Shown: one piece after another, positions 15,777-23,914 of the stretch
Position numbering within the stretch: the first letter of the stretch is position 1
Layout: every line of letters begins with the position of its first letter
Assembly: GCA_002353525.1 (NCBI GenBank)
Contig: DEJV01000066.1
Coordinates: 1-43,669, forward strand
Reading direction: 5' to 3'
From: Prevotella sp. UBA2739
Lineage (GTDB): Bacteria > Bacteroidota > Bacteroidia > Bacteroidales > Bacteroidaceae
Length of the DNA stretch: 43,669 bases
The notes under the pieces: model-generated
What the model was told of the DNA's origin: nothing
Database searches by the model: none
The model's input: only the letters and a program-made list of their open reading frames with translations
Program-made: the position numbers and the translations under genes

Positions 15777-17861
15777 ATGACACATCATCATCACGAACAC
15801 CATCATTGCGGCTGCCACAGTTATGTGAACGAACAGGAAGGGCATTGCTGTAGCCATACTCATGATCATCACCACCATCATCATGAGGAGGGTGGGACGA
15901 AAGGAAAAATAGCACTGATTGTTGCCTCTGTGGTGTTGCTTATTGCTGCTGCCATCATCGAGAAACGCTTTCAGCTCTCTGTCTGGCAGTTGTTGCTGAT
16001 TTATTTGGTACCCTATCTGCTGGTGGGGTGGGGCACCTTGCGTGAGGCGGTTGAGGGAATTGCTCATGGCGATGCCTTCAATGAACATTTCCTTATGTCG
16101 GTGGCTACGATAGGAGCCTTGTGCATTGGTTTCCTGCCTGGTGCCGAGACACAGTTTCCTGAGGCGGTGTTTGTGATGTTGTTTTTCCAGATTGGCGAGT
16201 TGTTTGAGGGCTATGCCGAAGGAAAAAGCCGACAAAGCATTGCTCACTTGATGGACATTCGGCCTGACGTGGCGAACCTGGAAGTGAGCGACGAGCGGGG
16301 AGAGGCGAGTGGCCAACCAGCCACCCGGCAGGTTCATCCCAGCGAGGTGAACGTGGGAGAGGTGATTGTAGTGCGCCCCGGCGAGAAGATACCGCTCGAT
16401 GGTATCATTGTTGAGGGCAGCACAGCACTCAATACGGTGGCACTCACAGGCGAGAGTGTGCCTCGCGATGTGGCTTGTGGCGATGAGGTAGTGTCGGGAT
16501 GTGTCAATCTGTCGGGCGTCATTCGTGTGAAAACGGTTAAGAGTTTTGGCGAGAGCACTGTCTCGAAAATTATCAATCTGGTGGAGAACGCTGCCGAGAA
16601 GAAGTCGAAAAGTGAGGCTTTCATTACCCGTTTTGCGCGCATCTATACCCCAGTGGTGGTGTTTGCAGCCATAGCTCTTGCCTTGCTGCCGCCCTGGTTG
16701 TCGGGTAATTTTGCCGTTGCTTTCCCCACTTGGCTCTACCGAGCTCTGATGTTCCTGGTAGTGTCGTGCCCCTGTGCGCTGGTCATTAGTATCCCGCTCA
16801 CATTCTTTGGTGGCATTGGTGGTGCCTCACGTCACGGAATACTGGTGAAGGGCTCCAACTATTTGGATGTCCTCTCCAAGCTCGATACAGTGGTACTCGA
16901 CAAGACAGGCACGCTGACGCAAGGCCACTTTGCTGTGACGGCCGTACACCCCAGTATTTACGATGAGCGGCAGTTGCTGCATTTGGCGGCTCATGTAGAG
17001 CACTTCAGCACCCATCCAATTGGTGCGGCTTTGCGCGAAGCCTTCCCAGAGGAGGCTACTGACGGCTGCACGGTGAGCGATGTGGAGGAGATTGCCGGTC
17101 AGGGCGTGCGTGCCAAAGTGGGCAACGACGTGGTGTGCGTGGGAAACAGCCGGATGATGGATGCCGTGGGAGCGTCATGGAGCGACTGCACCCATGTGGG
17201 AACGATCATTCATCTGGCGGTAAATGGTCAGTATGCTGGTCATATTGTGATTAACGACCAGTTGAAAGACGATAGTGTTGAGGCTATAGCTCAACTGAAG
17301 AAACAGGGTGTAGAACATATCATAATGCTTACAGGCGACCGTAGCGAAGTGGCAGCCGATGTGGCTAACAAACTGGGCATCGACCATTATCACGCGGAAT
17401 TGCTGCCCGTCGATAAAGTGGAATGGCTCAAAAAGCATCTATCCATCAACACCCAACACCCATCATCCAACACCCAACACCCATCATCCAACACCCAACA
17501 TCCATCATCCAACACCCGATACACAGCCTTTGTGGGCGACGGCATCAACGATGCTCCGGCACTGGCCCTGGCCGACGTGGGCATCGCCATGGGCGCATTA
17601 GGCAGTGATGCCGCCATTGAGGCTGCTGACGTAGTGCTGATGGACGATTCTCCGTTGAAAATAGTGCAGGCCATCCGTATTGCACGCCGCACATTGTCAA
17701 TTGCTTGGCAGAACGTTTGGTTTGCCATTGGTGTGAAGTTGGCTGTGCTGGTGCTGGCCACTTTCGGCATGGCCACGATGTGGATGGCAGTATTCGCCGA
17801 TGTGGGCGTGACGGTACTGGCGGTGCTTAATGCGATGCGGGCATTAAGCACGAAGAAGTGA
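15777..17861 (+). CDS. Zn/Cd/Pb-type heavy-metal translocating P-type ATPase with His-rich N terminus
   Basis: A 694-residue P1B-2-type ATPase exporting Zn2+, Cd2+ or Pb2+ across the inner membrane. Instead of a folded metal-binding domain, the N terminus is a His/Cys-rich tail (runs of His at residues 3-11 and 27-36). Membrane helices follow, then the A domain (LTGES), the metal-binding CPC motif at residues 331-333, phosphorylated D375 (DKTGTLT) and GDGINDAP near residue 587. The start at 15777 is chosen because the His-rich tail begins there, after the promoter. The P domain is interrupted at about residues 556-581 by a repeat-encoded SSNTQHP-type stretch just before the FVGDGIND loop. The gene converges on the GH30 gene. 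Confidence 0.93.
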   Translation: MTHHHHEHHHCGCHSYVNEQEGHCCSHTHDHHHHHHEEGGTKGKIALIVASVVLLIAAAIIEKRFQLSVWQLLLIYLVPYLLVGWGTLREAVEGIAHGDAFNEHFLMSVATIGALCIGFLPGAETQFPEAVFVMLFFQIGELFEGYAEGKSRQSIAHLMDIRPDVANLEVSDERGEASGQPATRQVHPSEVNVGEVIVVRPGEKIPLDGIIVEGSTALNTVALTGESVPRDVACGDEVVSGCVNLSGVIRVKTVKSFGESTVSKIINLVENAAEKKSKSEAFITRFARIYTPVVVFAAIALALLPPWLSGNFAVAFPTWLYRALMFLVVSCPCALVISIPLTFFGGIGGASRHGILVKGSNYLDVLSKLDTVVLDKTGTLTQGHFAVTAVHPSIYDERQLLHLAAHVEHFSTHPIGAALREAFPEEATDGCTVSDVEEIAGQGVRAKVGNDVVCVGNSRMMDAVGASWSDCTHVGTIIHLAVNGQYAGHIVINDQLKDDSVEAIAQLKKQGVEHIIMLTGDRSEVAADVANKLGIDHYHAELLPVDKVEWLKKHLSINTQHPSSNTQHPSSNTQHPSSNTRYTAFVGDGINDAPALALADVGIAMGALGSDAAIEAADVVLMDDSPLKIVQAIRIARRTLSIAWQNVWFAIGVKLAVLVLATFGMATMWMAVFADVGVTVLAVLNAMRALSTKK
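17443..17519 (+). repeat. in-frame heptanucleotide array inside the P-type ATPase gene
   Basis: Eleven consecutive 7-mers (ccatcaa, cacccaa, cacccat, catccaa, then the same three-step cycle again and degenerate copies). Three heptamers make a 21-nt cycle, so the protein repeats every seven residues as SSNTQHP. The array replaces the usual short linker before the GDGIND loop and keeps the frame open. Confidence 0.9.
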
Positions 17862-17887
17862 GGAGTAGAAACATAGGCGAAGATATG

Positions 17888-19420
17888 CTATTTGGCAGAG
17901 ACAAGCGTCGTGATGCTGCGTGGGGGTAGCATGACGGTTCCGTTGGAAATGCCGACAGGCTTGAGGTTTTCGTCAGCTACATCGGAAGTGCGGTACATTT
18001 GCCATCGACGGGTGCTTTTGTCTGACAGTTGCAAAGCGAAACGCTGCGGGTTCTCACTATAGTTGATAACCACGGCTACCCACTGTCCGTTGCTGTTCTG
18101 ATAGGCGGAACACATGATGCCATAAGGGTCGAAGGCTTCTGATGAGGTGACTTCGTGGCGCACTGCTCCTGGCCGGACGAATCGGCTATAGTTGCCTAGA
18201 GCCCACATCAGGCGGGAGTCGACGGCATGTCCACTGCGCATGTGGTCGGAAGTGTAGACGCGTATGAGTCCGTCTTTATAGTCTTCGCCTACGGCACGCC
18301 ACCATGACCAACTCTCTGCATCGGCAAAAACAAGGTCGTGATGTATGACTCTAGCCACGTAGAGTGCCGTTTTCATGCTAAAATCGTAGCCTCCGCCTCC
18401 GCCAATCTCCTCGTCGTTGCTCATGATGCATAGTTCGGTCTGCCAAAACCGAAGGCCATAGTGGGAAAGGGTGTCGCGCAACTGTTCACGTATTTTTCGC
18501 ATGTAAGGAACCGGCGTGTTGGTCCAGTAGCTGTGTCCCGCTATCAGCCTGGGCACGTTATAGGTGTCGCCAAGATAAGTGGCTGTACTATCTTTCGTGA
18601 AGAAAGTGCGAATGGTGTTGCCACGCTCCCAAGTCGTCTTATAGATGTCTAGAAGACATCGCAAATCGCTCGACTCGTTGACAAGAATCTGTGTGCTAAG
18701 TTGCTGTTCGTGAAACGCTTTGGCTGTTTCTCTGACCAACCGGGCAATCTCGCGGTTGGTGGCTGGCGAACCTTCTTGTTTAGGTCCAATCCAGTTCCAA
18801 TGGCCATCGGGCTCGTTCACCGGACAGATATAGTCGAAGTGAATGCCGTCGTGCTGCTCAATCCCCTTCAGTGCAGTGGCCATAAATCGGGCAAAATCGT
18901 CGTAACAGTCTTCGCGCAAATTGATGGTTCCCCCACGTCCGGTATTGGTGGCCAATCCATTTTTTGTAAAGTAGACTGGTGGCGAATTGAGAAATGCCAG
19001 AAAGTGGGGCACACCTCGCTGCTTGGCCATGCGCATGAATTTGCGTTGGCCAGCCTGCTTGTTCCAGTTGTAGGTACCCTCTTTGGTGAGGAAACACTCT
19101 GTGCGTGTTCCAGGCTGAATCTGCGAATCGTGTTGTTGTTCCTCACTGCCGGCTCCAAGGTTGAAGCGCCATACCGACAGTCCGATGCCCAGGGGCTTAC
19201 CTTGGGCATCGGTGGCAGTGGAGAACAGCCAGTCGGCAATTTTTTGCTGCTCAGTCTCGTCTTGCCACAAACCGATGAACTGCATCGACCAAGCATCAGA
19301 GGCGCCAAAGTGGCGGATGGTCTGCCGTGGCTGGTCTACCTCAATGGTAAAATCGGCAGCCCGGCAGGTAAGCGAGACTACAGTCAGACCAACAATCCAT
19401 AGGTTTTTCAGCTTCATCAT
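17888..19420 (-). CDS. GH30 family glycoside hydrolase
   Basis: A 510-residue secreted GH30 enzyme (clan A; members include endo-beta-1,6-galactanases, glucosylceramidases and glucuronoxylanases). The signal peptide is MMKLKNLWIVGLTVVSLTCRA; the start may be either of the two first Met codons. IRHFGASDAWS opens the barrel, E203 (CPVNEPDGHWNW) is the acid/base and E329 (FWQTELCIM) the nucleophile. The C-terminal beta-sandwich (VAVVINYSENPQRF to PRSITTLV) is the usual GH30 side domain. The Asn/Trp pattern reminds me of endo-beta-1,6-galactanase subfamilies, but this is a guess. It is last in the minus-strand cluster, 11 nt after the PIG-L gene. Confidence 0.88.
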   Translation of the reverse strand: MMKLKNLWIVGLTVVSLTCRAADFTIEVDQPRQTIRHFGASDAWSMQFIGLWQDETEQQKIADWLFSTATDAQGKPLGIGLSVWRFNLGAGSEEQQHDSQIQPGTRTECFLTKEGTYNWNKQAGQRKFMRMAKQRGVPHFLAFLNSPPVYFTKNGLATNTGRGGTINLREDCYDDFARFMATALKGIEQHDGIHFDYICPVNEPDGHWNWIGPKQEGSPATNREIARLVRETAKAFHEQQLSTQILVNESSDLRCLLDIYKTTWERGNTIRTFFTKDSTATYLGDTYNVPRLIAGHSYWTNTPVPYMRKIREQLRDTLSHYGLRFWQTELCIMSNDEEIGGGGGYDFSMKTALYVARVIHHDLVFADAESWSWWRAVGEDYKDGLIRVYTSDHMRSGHAVDSRLMWALGNYSRFVRPGAVRHEVTSSEAFDPYGIMCSAYQNSNGQWVAVVINYSENPQRFALQLSDKSTRRWQMYRTSDVADENLKPVGISNGTVMLPPRSITTLVSAK

Positions 19421-19431
19421 GATAGGAAGGG

Positions 19432-20598
19432 TTATTTGTCTTGGGCAATGGCATCGAAACGATATTCCACAAAAGCCTCCATGGCCTCATAACAGGCCAA
19501 TCCCAAATCGTCGTAGAGACGGGCGGTGGTGCGGTTGCGGTCCTCGGCGCGCTGCCAGAACAAACGCTCGTCGTCGCCCAGGAAAGGAGCGCTCTCCATC
19601 TGGCTCTGGTGCTTCAAGATAGACTTACGCTTCTGCAACAGTTCCTCGGGGCTCATGGGCACACACATCTCGATGTCCCACAGGTCCCATTCTGCCCATG
19701 CGCCACGATAGAGCCAGATGCGACAGTCGTGCGTCCATGCCTCGTCGGCCTTTAGCTCTTGCTGGAAAGCAGCCAACACGGCATCGGTACACTTCTTATG
19801 CGTGCCGTGCGGGTCGGCCAGGTCGCCTGCAGCATAAATTTGGTGGGGCTTTACTTCGCGCAGCAGCTGGCGGACAATCTCTACGTCGCGCTCGGTCATG
19901 GGCAGCTTCTCTATCTTCCCGCTTTCATAGAAGGGAAGGTCGAGAAAATGAATCTGTGCATGGGGAATCTGGTTGTAGGTGCATGCAGTGCGTGCCTCTC
20001 CGCGACGGATGAGCTGTTTCACGGTGCGGACATCCAAAGAGTCGACATCGCCCTGTTTTTTCTGCTTGAGAAAGTCTTTTATCTCGCGGTATTTGCGTTT
20101 GATGTTCTCGTCGGCATTCTCGCCAAGCAGCTGATTGAAACCGTTCACAAAGTGCATGTAGCGGGTTACCTCCTCATCGTCGACGGCAATGTTGCCCGAT
20201 GTCTCGTAGGCAATGTGCACACCGTGCCCCTGCTGTACCAATCTGCGGATGGTGCCACCCATCGAGATGACGTCGTCGTCGGGATGGGGTGAAAACACGA
20301 TGACCCGCTTGGGATAGGGTTTGGCGCGCTCCGGACGGTAGGTATCGTCGGCATTGGGCTTACCACCGGGCCAGCCGGTGATGGTGTGCTGCAAGTCGTT
20401 GAACACCCGGATGTTGATAAATCCGGCCGAACCATATTGCTGCAACAGATGTTCCAGTCCGTTGTTGGTATAGTCGGAGGCCAGCAGTTTGAGCAACGGC
20501 TTGCCCGTTTTCATACAAAGGTTAATCACATCGCGACGCAACTGTCGGTCTACGATGTGGGTAAAGTCCATTTTTGAAGATAGGTCAAGATCTAACAT
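19432..20598 (-). CDS. PIG-L family deacetylase (NagB-less)
   Basis: A 388-residue cytoplasmic protein with a PIG-L/LmbE Zn-dependent deacetylase domain: FSPHPDDDVISMGG (H105, D107, D108) binds the metal and DPHGTHKKC carries a second His. These enzymes deacetylate GlcNAc-type substrates. The first ~95 residues (IVDRQLRRDVINLC to INIRVFNDLQHTITGWPGGKP) match the linker I know from longer Bacteroidetes proteins in which a NagB glucosamine-6-phosphate deaminase domain precedes PIG-L (about 660 residues); here the NagB part is missing and nothing upstream encodes it. The start could also be ATG 20571. In this cluster it probably handles GlcNAc released from N-glycan cores. Confidence 0.8.
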   Translation of the reverse strand: MLDLDLSSKMDFTHIVDRQLRRDVINLCMKTGKPLLKLLASDYTNNGLEHLLQQYGSAGFINIRVFNDLQHTITGWPGGKPNADDTYRPERAKPYPKRVIVFSPHPDDDVISMGGTIRRLVQQGHGVHIAYETSGNIAVDDEEVTRYMHFVNGFNQLLGENADENIKRKYREIKDFLKQKKQGDVDSLDVRTVKQLIRRGEARTACTYNQIPHAQIHFLDLPFYESGKIEKLPMTERDVEIVRQLLREVKPHQIYAAGDLADPHGTHKKCTDAVLAAFQQELKADEAWTHDCRIWLYRGAWAEWDLWDIEMCVPMSPEELLQKRKSILKHQSQMESAPFLGDDERLFWQRAEDRNRTTARLYDDLGLACYEAMEAFVEYRFDAIAQDK

Positions 20599-20630
20599 AT
20601 TCTTGTTTTTTTATGGTAAGTGTCGGGAGT

Positions 20631-21632
20631 CTATTTCTCAATATTCGTTCGTTTTGTAAACTCAATGATCTCAGGAATATAGCCGAAGGCCAACCCTGTG
20701 ACGGTGTCTGCACAGCCGTAGTAGACAGCGATGCGCCCTGTTTCGGGATCGTGGAGCGCGGCGCATGGGAAACATACGTTGGGCACATCGCCCATGCATT
20801 CGTAGGGCATTTGCGGCGAGATGAGGTAAGGACCACTGCGGGCAATGACGCGCCAAGGCTGGTCGAGGTCGAGCAGTGCCGAACCGAAACTGTAGACATA
20901 GCCGTTGCACGAACGAAGCACGCCGTGATGGAACAGCAGCCAGCCCTCGCTCGTCTCGATGGGCACAGGTCCGGCACCAATCTTCATGCACTGCCAGGCA
21001 CTGACCTCAAACGGTGCAGGCGACATGACGTGGCGATGACGGCCCCAGAACTCCATGTCGGGCGACTCGCTGTAGAAGATGTCGCCAAAGGCGGTATGCC
21101 CGGTGTCGCTGGGTCGGCTGAGCATGGCGAAGCGGCCGTTTATCTTGCGGGGGAAGAGCACACCGTTGCGGTTGTAGGGCAGAAAAGCATTCTCCAGCTG
21201 GTGGAAGGTCTTGAAATCGGTGGTCCAAGCCACACCGATAGTGGGTCCGTGGTAGCCGTTGCACCAAGTGACATAATAGCGGCCGTCGATGAAGGCCACG
21301 CGCGGGTCGTAACCATATACCCACTCGCCCACTTCTGCATCATCGCAGTCGAAGCGGATGGTATGCTCGTCAATGTTCCAGTGCACTGCATCGTTGCTGA
21401 ATCCGGCATGAAGGGTCATGCGGCGGTTCTGGTCGTCGCAGCGGAAGACACCGGCGAAACCTTCGCCGAAGGGTACCACAGCACTGTTGAAGATGCTGTT
21501 GGAGTCGGGCAGCAGGTCACGTGGAATGATGGGATTGTCTGAACAGCGCCACATCACGCTTTTGCAATCGGCAGGACGGTCCTCCCAGGGAATGTTGGGG
21601 AGGGGGTTGCCTTGAATCATGAAGTGTTTCAT
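20631..21632 (-). CDS. GH130 mannoside phosphorylase
   Basis: A 333-residue five-bladed beta-propeller of GH130 with no signal peptide, so it acts in the cytoplasm. Family features include NSIFNSAVVPFGEGFAGVFR, the Asp of YGYDPRVAFIDGRYYVTW, the GVLFPRKINGRFAMLSRPSD strand pair and HHGVLRSC. GH130 enzymes phosphorolyse beta-1,4-mannosides, including Man-beta-1,4-GlcNAc from N-glycans. Next to GH92 alpha-mannosidases and a GH18, Man-GlcNAc phosphorylase is the most likely role; mannosyl-glucose phosphorylase or beta-1,2-mannosidase are alternatives. It sits between GH92 and PIG-L in one orientation, 32 nt before the latter. Confidence 0.88.
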   Translation of the reverse strand: MKHFMIQGNPLPNIPWEDRPADCKSVMWRCSDNPIIPRDLLPDSNSIFNSAVVPFGEGFAGVFRCDDQNRRMTLHAGFSNDAVHWNIDEHTIRFDCDDAEVGEWVYGYDPRVAFIDGRYYVTWCNGYHGPTIGVAWTTDFKTFHQLENAFLPYNRNGVLFPRKINGRFAMLSRPSDTGHTAFGDIFYSESPDMEFWGRHRHVMSPAPFEVSAWQCMKIGAGPVPIETSEGWLLFHHGVLRSCNGYVYSFGSALLDLDQPWRVIARSGPYLISPQMPYECMGDVPNVCFPCAALHDPETGRIAVYYGCADTVTGLAFGYIPEIIEFTKRTNIEK

Positions 21633-21670
21633 TTTTTATTCTTTTGTTTTTTTCTTGGATAGGGTAATTA

Positions 21671-21728
21671 TTCCAGAGATTCCAAAGGTTCCGGACTTTC
21701 CGGAGATTTCTGAAATGATGGATATTCC
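21671..21728. repeat. nonanucleotide array (TTCCnnnnn) in the GH92-GH130 junction
   Basis: TTCC recurs at 21671, 21680, 21689, 21698 and 21725, with a degenerate TTTC at 21707, all in a 9-nt register. It fills the 122-nt spacer between the end of the second GH92 gene and the start of GH130. Confidence 0.65.
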
Positions 21729-21754
21729 TATAATCTCGTGTTATGTTGAGTTGA

Positions 21755-23914
21755 TTACGGACGGTCTTTCTTGGCTGTGCCGAAAGCAGAGGGCTGGTTG
21801 CCCATTTCCAGTTCGAGCGTGCCACCAGCCACGATATCCTTGAAATCGATGTAAGACTTGGTGTATTTCTTGCCGTTCAGACGTGCACTCTGCACATAGA
21901 TGTTCTGCGCACTGTTGTTGTTGACCACTACCTTGAAAGTACGACCGTTACCCACATTCATCTCAACCTTGCCGAAGAGAGGCGAGCCGATGATGTAACG
22001 GCCACCGGCAGGCTCAACTTGATAGAGACCCATGGTGGAGAGCACATACCATGCCGACATCTGGCCCACATCCTCGTTGCCGCTCAGTCCGTCGAGTTTG
22101 TTGCTGTACATCTCGCTGAACACCCTGCGCAGCAGACGGGCTGCCTTCCAGGGCTGGCCCACATAGTTGTACATATAAATAATGTGGTGGCTAGGCTCAT
22201 TGCCGTGGGCATACTGTCCGATGAGACCGCTGATATCGGGCGAGGCATTTTCTCCGAGGTCGCCCTCCACGATAAACAGCGAGTCGAGTTTCTCAACAAA
22301 CCGCTTTTCGCTGCCAAAGAGACCTACCAGTCCGTGCACATCGTGGGCTACCAGCCATGTGTACTGCCAGGCATTGCCTTCGGTATAATCGTCGTGCTGG
22401 TGAACGGCATGGAACGGATTGAACGGCTCGCGGAACTTACCCTCGCTAGTCACACCGCGCATGAATCCCGTCTTCGGATCGAAGTAACGGCGGTAACTCT
22501 GGCTGCGGTTGTAGAAATACTTGTAGTCGCTCTTGCTGCCGTAGCGCTTGGCCACTGTTGCAGCCGCACCGTCGGCAATGGCATATTCCAGTCCCTTGGC
22601 CACTGTCTCGTAGGTGGGGTCGAGGTCGCAGGGAATATATCCGTACTTAGCGAGCAGGCCCAGTCCGCGCTCTTCAAGCATGTCGCTCTTCTTCAGGGCA
22701 TCAATGGCCCGTTTGGTGTCGGTGAGATAACCTTTCATCACAAGGTCGGCCAGCACGATGCTGCCGGGATTGCCCACCATGCAGTCGGTCTCATTGCCCA
22801 TGAGATGCCATACGGGCAACTTGCCCTGCTGGTCGCAGATGTGGAGCATGGTTTGTGCCATGTCTTTCTGTATTTCCGGATGAATGAGGGTCATCAGCGG
22901 ATGGGCAGCACGATAGGTGTCCCACAGGGAGAAGGTGGTATAGTTGGTGAAATGGCCCTGATAGACCTTGCCGTCGGCTCCACGATAGCGGCCATCGACA
23001 TCGTTGAACACCGAAGGAGCAATCATGGTGTGGTACATGGCCGTGTAGAAAACCGTCTGTTCGTCGGCAGTACCGCCGCTGACGCGCACTTTCTGCAACT
23101 GCTCTTCCCACTTACGGTCGGCACCGCTTACGAGCGAGGCAAAATTCCAATGGTTGATTTCGGCCCGCAGATTGGCTTTGGCACCATCGACGCTCACTGC
23201 CGACAGGCCCACGCGCAGCAACAGGGGTGCATCGTCGTTGACAAAAGAGAACACACTGATGGAGTCACCATCCTGCGCTACCTTCTTCACCGGGCGTGAG
23301 AACTCTGCAGCGAAGAACACCTTCTGGTCCTTGGCCCAACCGGTGGAATAGCGATAGCCGGTGATCATCGTCGGACTCTCTATCGTCATTCCACACTTGC
23401 TCATCTTGTCCCATCCGATGCCTTGGTTCAGGTTGAGCACCATGAAGCCCTCTGCCACATCGGCCGGGAGGGCGTAGCGGTGCATGCCGGCCCGTTCGGT
23501 AGCTGTCAGTTCCACTCGGATATTGTTGTCGAGCATCACACTGTAGTAACCCGGACGCACGCGCTCGGCACGATGGGAGAACAATACCTCGCGCTGACGG
23601 GCATCCAGCACCGGCAGGAAAGCCACATCGCCCAGTTCGCCAATGCCAGTGCCGCTGAGGTGCATGTGACCGAAACCGATGAGCACACTGTCGGACTCAT
23701 GGTAGCCGGAGCACCAGTCCCAGCCGCGGGTATGCTCGGTGGGACCGAGTTGTATCATTCCGAAGGGCACATTAGCACCTACGAAGACGTGACCGTGGCC
23801 GCCGGTTCCTATTCTTGGATTCACCAGTTTGGTCAAGTTTCCTGCCTGACTCAGCGACGGCAGCAACAACAGTGACAGCGCAAGCAGCCACCCATGTAAC
23901 TTTTCTGTTCTCAT
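21755..23914 (-). CDS. GH92 alpha-mannosidase, second copy
   Basis: A 719-residue exported Ca2+-dependent exo-alpha-mannosidase. The signal peptide is MRTEKLHGWLLALSLLLLPS plus LSQA. The N-terminal beta-sandwich has VNPRIGTGGHGHVFVGANVPFG, GPTEHTRGWDWCSGY and GHMHLSGTG. The (alpha/alpha)6 barrel has FSLWDTYRAAHPL, EGNAWQYTWLVAHD and GNEDVGQMSAWY, the last giving the catalytic acidic pair. HLSGTG with an acidic neighbour is seen in alpha-1,2-acting members, but linkage is not certain. Its ATG overlaps the TGA of the preceding GH92 (ATGA), so the two are coupled. The 719 residues are normal for the family. Confidence 0.92.
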   Translation of the reverse strand: MRTEKLHGWLLALSLLLLPSLSQAGNLTKLVNPRIGTGGHGHVFVGANVPFGMIQLGPTEHTRGWDWCSGYHESDSVLIGFGHMHLSGTGIGELGDVAFLPVLDARQREVLFSHRAERVRPGYYSVMLDNNIRVELTATERAGMHRYALPADVAEGFMVLNLNQGIGWDKMSKCGMTIESPTMITGYRYSTGWAKDQKVFFAAEFSRPVKKVAQDGDSISVFSFVNDDAPLLLRVGLSAVSVDGAKANLRAEINHWNFASLVSGADRKWEEQLQKVRVSGGTADEQTVFYTAMYHTMIAPSVFNDVDGRYRGADGKVYQGHFTNYTTFSLWDTYRAAHPLMTLIHPEIQKDMAQTMLHICDQQGKLPVWHLMGNETDCMVGNPGSIVLADLVMKGYLTDTKRAIDALKKSDMLEERGLGLLAKYGYIPCDLDPTYETVAKGLEYAIADGAAATVAKRYGSKSDYKYFYNRSQSYRRYFDPKTGFMRGVTSEGKFREPFNPFHAVHQHDDYTEGNAWQYTWLVAHDVHGLVGLFGSEKRFVEKLDSLFIVEGDLGENASPDISGLIGQYAHGNEPSHHIIYMYNYVGQPWKAARLLRRVFSEMYSNKLDGLSGNEDVGQMSAWYVLSTMGLYQVEPAGGRYIIGSPLFGKVEMNVGNGRTFKVVVNNNSAQNIYVQSARLNGKKYTKSYIDFKDIVAGGTLELEMGNQPSAFGTAKKDRP

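Noticed and set aside
22019..23299. 426-codon plus-strand open frame opposite GH92
   Set aside because: Antisense to a clear GH92 gene with motifs in the right order; no motif of its own.
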